7,947 nt of DNA from the NCBI GenBank assembly GCA_036505615.1, contig DASXTB010000297.1, forward strand, positions 1-7,947, written 5' to 3'. Shown piece by piece: positions 4,718-7,947 of this stretch. The first letter of the stretch is position 1; every line of letters starts with the position of its first letter. The position numbers were made by a program, and so were the translations under genes. A model generated the notes under the pieces. That model was not told where the DNA came from. It searched no databases and saw only the letters and a list, made by a program, of their open reading frames with translations. This stretch comes from DASXTB01 sp036505615. Its GTDB lineage: Bacteria; Acidobacteriota; UBA6911; JACQSX01.

Positions 4718-5836
4718 GTGGAGAAGAGAAGTAAAACCCGGAAACGGTCCATCAGCCGCCGTTCCTTCCTGAGCAAAACGATCGCCCTGGGAGCAGGAAC
4801 CGTTGGCGCGGGACTGTTGGGCAGCATCCGAACCGCTGAGGCAAGTGTTAGCCTTTCGCCCGGAGACGCGGCACTGCTTCGGTTCCCAGCCGCGCTAGAG
4901 CTACTCGAGGCCGACTTTTGGATCCAATACAACGAACTCGGCGGCATCCAGGACGACGAAGTTCCGGGCGGCAGTGGCAATCCAGACTATACTGAGGCCT
5001 TGGAGCTTATTGAGGATGAAATGCAAGACTACATCCATGACAACACCGATGATGAGATCACTCATCACCAGTTCCTCAACGCGTACCTGATCTCCAAGGG
5101 AGCGGCTCCTGCAAATCTCGATGCGTTTCGCACTCTGATGGGCAGCACTGCGACTGGCGTCAATCCCGACTTAATCGGACACCGGCTAACCAACCTGACG
5201 CAACTTACCATCGATACCAGCTGGTGGACGCGCTACCGCGACGACAGGCATAACCCGGATCTTGATCCAAACTTTGTCTTCAAGCAGGCTGTCCCGACTT
5301 TAGGGGTAAACCAGCATACGGCAATTCCTCGCACCGACGCGGATACAAGCGATCCCAATTTTCTGCAGGCGATCGCGAATACTGCGGCATTCCACTTCCC
5401 GACTATTGAACAAGGTGGCAGCAGCCTTTACCCATCGCTGGCGCAAAGGGCTACCGATGTGGAAGTGCTGCGTATCCTGATGAGCATTGGCCCGACCGAG
5501 ACCATGCACTTCCAAACCTGGTCGGATGTGGCGGGTAATGCGCCTCCTCTGACTGCCGTCGATCCGGTAACGGGCGTTAGGGTGAAGTTTCTCGATTTGG
5601 AGGTGGAAAACGAGCTCTTCGACAAGGCTCTGATCATGCCCGAACCATGTCCGTTCCTGAGTCGAAGCCTTCCCATTGTTTCGATCATTCGGCCAACGAA
5701 CACGGAAGGCGCCGCCATGGGTGCTCTCACATTCCTCACCAACATGGGACTCTTCATCGGCCAATCGCAGGCGTTTTTTGCCTATATGACCCAACTGGCA
5801 CAAGACGCAGATGCGGCCGAACGCGAGTGTGGATAA
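4718..5836 (+). CDS. Tat-exported ferritin-like (Ferritin_2) protein, copy 2
   Basis: This 372-aa paralogue of the upstream gene is about 83% identical by eye count, with one single-residue gap near residue 281. It keeps the Tat motif (SRRSFLSKTIALGAG) and every candidate metal ligand: E61/E64, E113/H116, E231, E261/H264. Differences cluster at residues 96-104 (before helix 2), 271-303, and the extreme C-terminus, which ends ERECG instead of HARHGRG and so gains a cysteine. The start is GTG 4718, aligned with ATG 3263 of copy 1; an ATG at 4716 is out of frame and closes quickly. A GTG start would usually mean weaker translation than copy 1. The gene has its own operator-like repeat, leader and 3' hairpin, so it is probably a separate transcript with related control. 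Confidence 0.87.
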   Translation: MEKRSKTRKRSISRRSFLSKTIALGAGTVGAGLLGSIRTAEASVSLSPGDAALLRFPAALELLEADFWIQYNELGGIQDDEVPGGSGNPDYTEALELIEDEMQDYIHDNTDDEITHHQFLNAYLISKGAAPANLDAFRTLMGSTATGVNPDLIGHRLTNLTQLTIDTSWWTRYRDDRHNPDLDPNFVFKQAVPTLGVNQHTAIPRTDADTSDPNFLQAIANTAAFHFPTIEQGGSSLYPSLAQRATDVEVLRILMSIGPTETMHFQTWSDVAGNAPPLTAVDPVTGVRVKFLDLEVENELFDKALIMPEPCPFLSRSLPIVSIIRPTNTEGAAMGALTFLTNMGLFIGQSQAFFAYMTQLAQDADAAERECG

Positions 5837-5871
5837 ACCATGTGACTGCCAGATCACATAGATGACAAGAA

Positions 5872-5913
5872 AGTCGCGAACGGTCGCACGCGAAATGGCG
5901 GCCGTTCGCGACT
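5872..5913 (+). terminator. Strong 3' hairpin after ferritin-like gene 2
   Basis: A 16-bp stem (AGTCGCGAACGGTCGC with GCGGCCGTTCGCGACT, one T-G wobble) and a 10-nt loop lie 35 nt after the stop. There is no immediate T tract; a TTTTT run follows only at 5941-5945. It shares the CGAACGGT core with the hairpin at 4407-4441. Confidence 0.7.
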
Positions 5914-5924
5914 GAAGCAGGTGT

Positions 5925-5978
5925 CATCCTTCCTCGAAGATTTTTCCCTTTCGCGAAAATGATTTTCGGGGAAGGATG
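5925..5978 (+). promoter_or_regulatory. Complex inverted repeat between the ferritin-like unit and the SRPBCC operon
   Basis: CATCCTTCC (5925-5933) pairs with GGAAGGATG (5970-5978). A competing structure pairs TTCCC (5944-5948) with GGGAA (5969-5973) around an inner CGAAAA (5954-5959)/TTTTCG (5963-5968) stem. The two folds share the GGGAA strand and exclude each other, which resembles an attenuator, but no small leader peptide or T tract was seen after it. Confidence 0.4.
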
Positions 5979-6050
5979 CTGTGTTTGTTGGAAGCCGCGC
6001 AACGTTTGAGGCCTGTCGCGGTTTCAATCTTCCCATCGACAGGAGGAAGA

Positions 6051-6506
6051 ATGCACAGGACGAATTCCATTCTCATGCGGGCGCCAAAGATGATCATCTT
6101 CGACACAGCAGCGAACTTGGAGCTGTGGCCGAAAATCCTCCCGCATTATCGTTACATTCGTTTTCTGGAGCGTGGGCCGGATCGCAACATCGTTGTGATG
6201 GCCGCCCGGCGTTCCGGGATTCCGATCTCGTGGACGTCCGAGCAAGTCATCGATCGCAGCAGACTCGAAATCCATTTTCACCATCTAAAAGCCTGGACAA
6301 AAGGAATGCGTGTAGTCTGGACTTTCTCTGATACGCCGGATGGCGTGATGGTGATAATCTCGCATGACTTACAATTTCGGGTCCCCGCGCTCGCGCCGAT
6401 TGTTGATCTGGTTATCGGCGATTTTTTCATTCATAACATCGCCAATAAAACATTGCGCTGCATGAAAGCTTACGTGGAAGCAAAGGCGGACAAGGTAACG
6501 GCATGA
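6051..6506 (+). CDS. SRPBCC-family (polyketide cyclase/aromatase-like) protein
   Basis: This 151-aa protein has the length of single-domain START/SRPBCC proteins such as polyketide cyclases and Coq10-type lipid carriers. It opens MHRTNSILMRAPK (first strand) and has the typical helix motif ANLELWPKILPHYRYIR (residues 21-37, with the W-P pair), then RFLE, SWTSEQVID, IHFHHL, GMRVVWTF and ISHDLQF strands. It ends with the long C-terminal helix (IGDFFIHNIANKTLRCMKAY) that closes the hydrophobic cavity. ATG 6051 has a textbook AGGAGG 5 nt upstream, so I prefer it over ATG 5976. Its stop overlaps the start of the synthase gene (ATGA), indicating translational coupling. It probably binds or cyclises an acyl/polyketide product of that synthase; the substrate is unknown. 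Confidence 0.82.
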   Translation: MHRTNSILMRAPKMIIFDTAANLELWPKILPHYRYIRFLERGPDRNIVVMAARRSGIPISWTSEQVIDRSRLEIHFHHLKAWTKGMRVVWTFSDTPDGVMVIISHDLQFRVPALAPIVDLVIGDFFIHNIANKTLRCMKAYVEAKADKVTA

Positions 6507-7783
6507 TTCCGCGTACGCCAAACGCTACGGTACGGCAGGCCCGAAGACGAACGGTCATCACAGGTATTGGCCCGATCACATGCATCGGCACGGGTGTTGA
6601 AAATTTCTGGAAGGCAATTCTGGCGGAAAACAGCGGCATTCACAGCATCACCAGTTTCGATCCAAGCGTGTTCCATGTGCGTTGCGCGGGGGAGATTCGC
6701 GATTGGAATGCGGAAGAATATTTTTCACCGCACCGCCTGAAGCGGCTTGATCGCTACGCGCAGTTTGCGGTCGTATCCGCGAAGCTCGCGTTGGAGGATG
6801 CGCGGGTCGATTATTCGCGTGAAAACCCGCAAGACCGCGTCGGCGTTAGCTTCGGCACCGCGCTGGGCGGCGTCTGCAAGGCCGAGGAACAATACATCAG
6901 GTATTTGAAAAAGGGGGCGCGGGGCGTGCAACCTACGCTCGCCGTGCAGGTTTTCGGTGGTTCGGCTCATTCGAATGTTGCAATCGAATTCGGCTTTCGC
7001 GGAGTCGGCACCACAAATTCAAATAGTTGCGCCAGCGGCACAGTGTCGGTTGGCGAAGCGCTGCGTTACATTCGCGACGATTTTGCGGACGTGGTCGTAG
7101 CGGGTGGAGCGGAAGCACCACTAACAGCGATCACAATTGGCGCATTCGACATCATCAAAACAATGAGTAGATGGGCCGGCGACCCGGCTTTGGCTTGTCG
7201 TCCGTTCGACGCGTTGCGCGACGGATTTGTCATGGGCGAAGGCGGCGCTTCGCTTATCATCGAGGAACTTGAACACGCGCGTACCCGGGGTGCACACATC
7301 TACGCGGAAGTACTCGGGTACAGCTTAAACAATGACGCATTCCATATGACTACGCCGCTTCCAAGCGGCGAATCCTCCATTCGCGCGATGCGCGAAGCGC
7401 TCGCGGACGCGGAACTGGCGCCCGAGCAGATCGATTACATCAACGCGCACGCCAGTTCTACTCAGCTCAATGACAACGCGGAAACGGCGGCGATCAAACA
7501 AGTCTTTGGCGAACATGCGCAGCGTGTTTCTGTGAGCGGCACAAAAGGGTATTACGCGCATCCGCTGGGCGCGACGGGCGCGATCGAAGCGGCGCTTTGT
7601 GCGCTCGCATTGGATCGGCAATGGGTTCCGCCGACCATCAACTATCGAAATCCCGACCCAGCATGTGATCTCGACGTTGTGCCGAATCATGGGCGTCCCG
7701 CCGACTTGAATTACGTGATGAGCAATTCATTCGGATTCGGCGGAATCAACGCTTGCGTGGTACTGGGAAGAATTCGCGATTGA
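6503..7783 (+). CDS. FabF-like beta-ketoacyl-[acyl-carrier-protein] synthase
   Basis: This 426-aa protein is slightly longer than E. coli FabF and has the full condensing-enzyme triad: C176 in NSCASGT, H316 in NAHASST, and H353 in GTKGYYAHPLGATG, with K348. Spacings of 140 and 37 residues match those of FabF. It should condense malonyl-ACP with an acyl chain and release CO2. The N-terminal VITGIGPITCIGTG and C-terminal NSFGFGGINACVVL blocks are typical. Motif variants (NSC for TAC, AHASST for AHGTST, GYYAH for SMTGH) suggest a secondary-metabolism or specialised lipid paralogue rather than the housekeeping enzyme. It overlaps the SRPBCC gene by 4 nt. No acyl carrier protein, ketoreductase or chain-length partner is in the window, so it must use carriers encoded elsewhere. 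Confidence 0.93.
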   Translation: MIPRTPNATVRQARRRTVITGIGPITCIGTGVENFWKAILAENSGIHSITSFDPSVFHVRCAGEIRDWNAEEYFSPHRLKRLDRYAQFAVVSAKLALEDARVDYSRENPQDRVGVSFGTALGGVCKAEEQYIRYLKKGARGVQPTLAVQVFGGSAHSNVAIEFGFRGVGTTNSNSCASGTVSVGEALRYIRDDFADVVVAGGAEAPLTAITIGAFDIIKTMSRWAGDPALACRPFDALRDGFVMGEGGASLIIEELEHARTRGAHIYAEVLGYSLNNDAFHMTTPLPSGESSIRAMREALADAELAPEQIDYINAHASSTQLNDNAETAAIKQVFGEHAQRVSVSGTKGYYAHPLGATGAIEAALCALALDRQWVPPTINYRNPDPACDLDVVPNHGRPADLNYVMSNSFGFGGINACVVLGRIRD

Positions 7784-7814
7784 TTCAACGGATGCGCCGA
7801 GGACGACGCATTCT

Positions 7815-7844
7815 ACAGCGCAGACCGGACTCTAGCGTCTGCTG
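7815..7844. terminator. Hairpin between convergent synthase and trmD genes
   Basis: ACAGC (7815-7819) pairs with GCTGT (7840-7844) and AGAC (7822-7825) with GTCT (7836-7839), with a 2-nt bulge and a 10-nt loop. Alternatively GCAGAC (7820-7825) pairs with GTCTGC (7836-7841). It could terminate transcripts from both sides, but neither side has a T tract. Confidence 0.35.
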
Positions 7845-7847
7845 TCC

Positions 7848-7947
7848 TTAGCGAAGCAAATCTGGGCGGTTCTGGCGTGTTCGCTCGATCGCTTGTTCTT
7901 TGCGCCACTTCGCGATCTCGGCGTGATTTCCAGAAAGCAAAACCTCC
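7848..7947 (-). CDS. trmD: tRNA (guanine-N1)-methyltransferase TrmD, C-terminal end (partial)
   Basis: The last 32 codons plus the stop of a minus-strand gene enter from the right edge. The translation EVLLSGNHAEIAKWRKEQ, then AIERTRQNRPDLLR, matches the very conserved end of TrmD, where VLLSGNHAEI..WR...: .RT..RRP.LL is diagnostic. TrmD methylates G37 of tRNAs using S-adenosylmethionine and prevents frameshifting. The stop is TAA at 7850-7848. Its usual neighbours (rpsP, rimM, rplS) would lie outside the window. Confidence 0.93.
   Translation of the reverse strand, partial: EVLLSGNHAEIAKWRKEQAIERTRQNRPDLLR

Larger units (their letters stand above)
3133..5913 (+). repeat. Tandem duplication of a whole ferritin-like transcription unit
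   Basis: Unit 1 (3133-4441) and unit 2 (4588-5913) share the same order of inverted repeat, conserved leader, coding region and 3' hairpin. The coding parts align with only a one-residue gap, near residue 281. Many third-position differences separate the copies, so the duplication is old, and both copies have been kept open by selection. Confidence 0.85.

Noticed and set aside
4716..4718. ATG as the start of ferritin-like copy 2
   Set aside because: It is out of frame with the protein and closes quickly; GTG 4718 aligns with the ATG start of copy 1.
5300..5857. 185-codon minus-strand frame opposite ferritin-like copy 2
   Set aside because: It mirrors the high-GC coding strand of a well-supported gene; a similar antisense frame is interrupted in copy 1, so it is not conserved.
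1..7947. CRISPR array or transposase gene
   Set aside because: No regularly spaced direct repeats and no DDE or other transposase motifs were found in any frame.

Overview
The window looks like chromosomal DNA from a soil-type Verrucomicrobiota bacterium (Spartobacteria/Chthoniobacterales-like). This assignment is inferred from gene families recalled by eye, not from a database search. The supporting families are the decayed secreted protein with an N-terminal NGKEYKNATVSRV motif, the S74-type chaperone tail ending in LLNEFLKEH, recurrent small KYWEII proteins, and Tat-exported Ferritin_2 proteins.

Left third (1-3050): gene-poor, with many broken genes. The minus strand holds the start of a membrane-anchored coiled-coil protein running off the edge (1-209), a tiny signal-peptide ORF that stops early (272-409), a long AT-rich palindrome (543-597), and two copies of a small KYWE-type gene (one frameshifted at 800-895, one shortened at 1468-1659). 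It also holds a secreted protein gene broken by two frameshifts (1656-2326) and a broken S74 autoproteolytic chaperone tail (2666-3048). The only convincing plus-strand protein gene here is 1143-1532. Its layout resembles an NHLP-type leader peptide ending in a Gly-rich stretch. An intact tRNA-Ala(GGC) lies at 2517-2589.

Middle (3060-5915): a tandem duplication of a complete transcription unit encoding Tat-exported ferritin-like (Ferritin_2) proteins of 373 and 372 aa, about 83% identical by eye. Each copy has the same order of parts: a GTAACA-N4-yGTTAC inverted repeat, a conserved leader that can fold a hairpin covering the ribosome binding site, the gene, and a strong 3' hairpin. The 3' hairpins of the two copies show compensatory base changes. 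This duplicated unit with matched cis-elements is the most interesting system in the window.

Right third (5920-7947): a two-gene operon, an SRPBCC (polyketide cyclase/aromatase-like) protein overlapping by ATGA with a FabF-like beta-ketoacyl synthase that has a complete Cys-His-His triad, and no acyl carrier protein in view. It converges on the C-terminal end of trmD on the minus strand at the right edge.

Together, two extracytoplasmic iron/oxidative-stress-type proteins sit beside an unrelated lipid/polyketide-type pair and a housekeeping tRNA methyltransferase. The left part resembles a decaying accessory region next to a tRNA.
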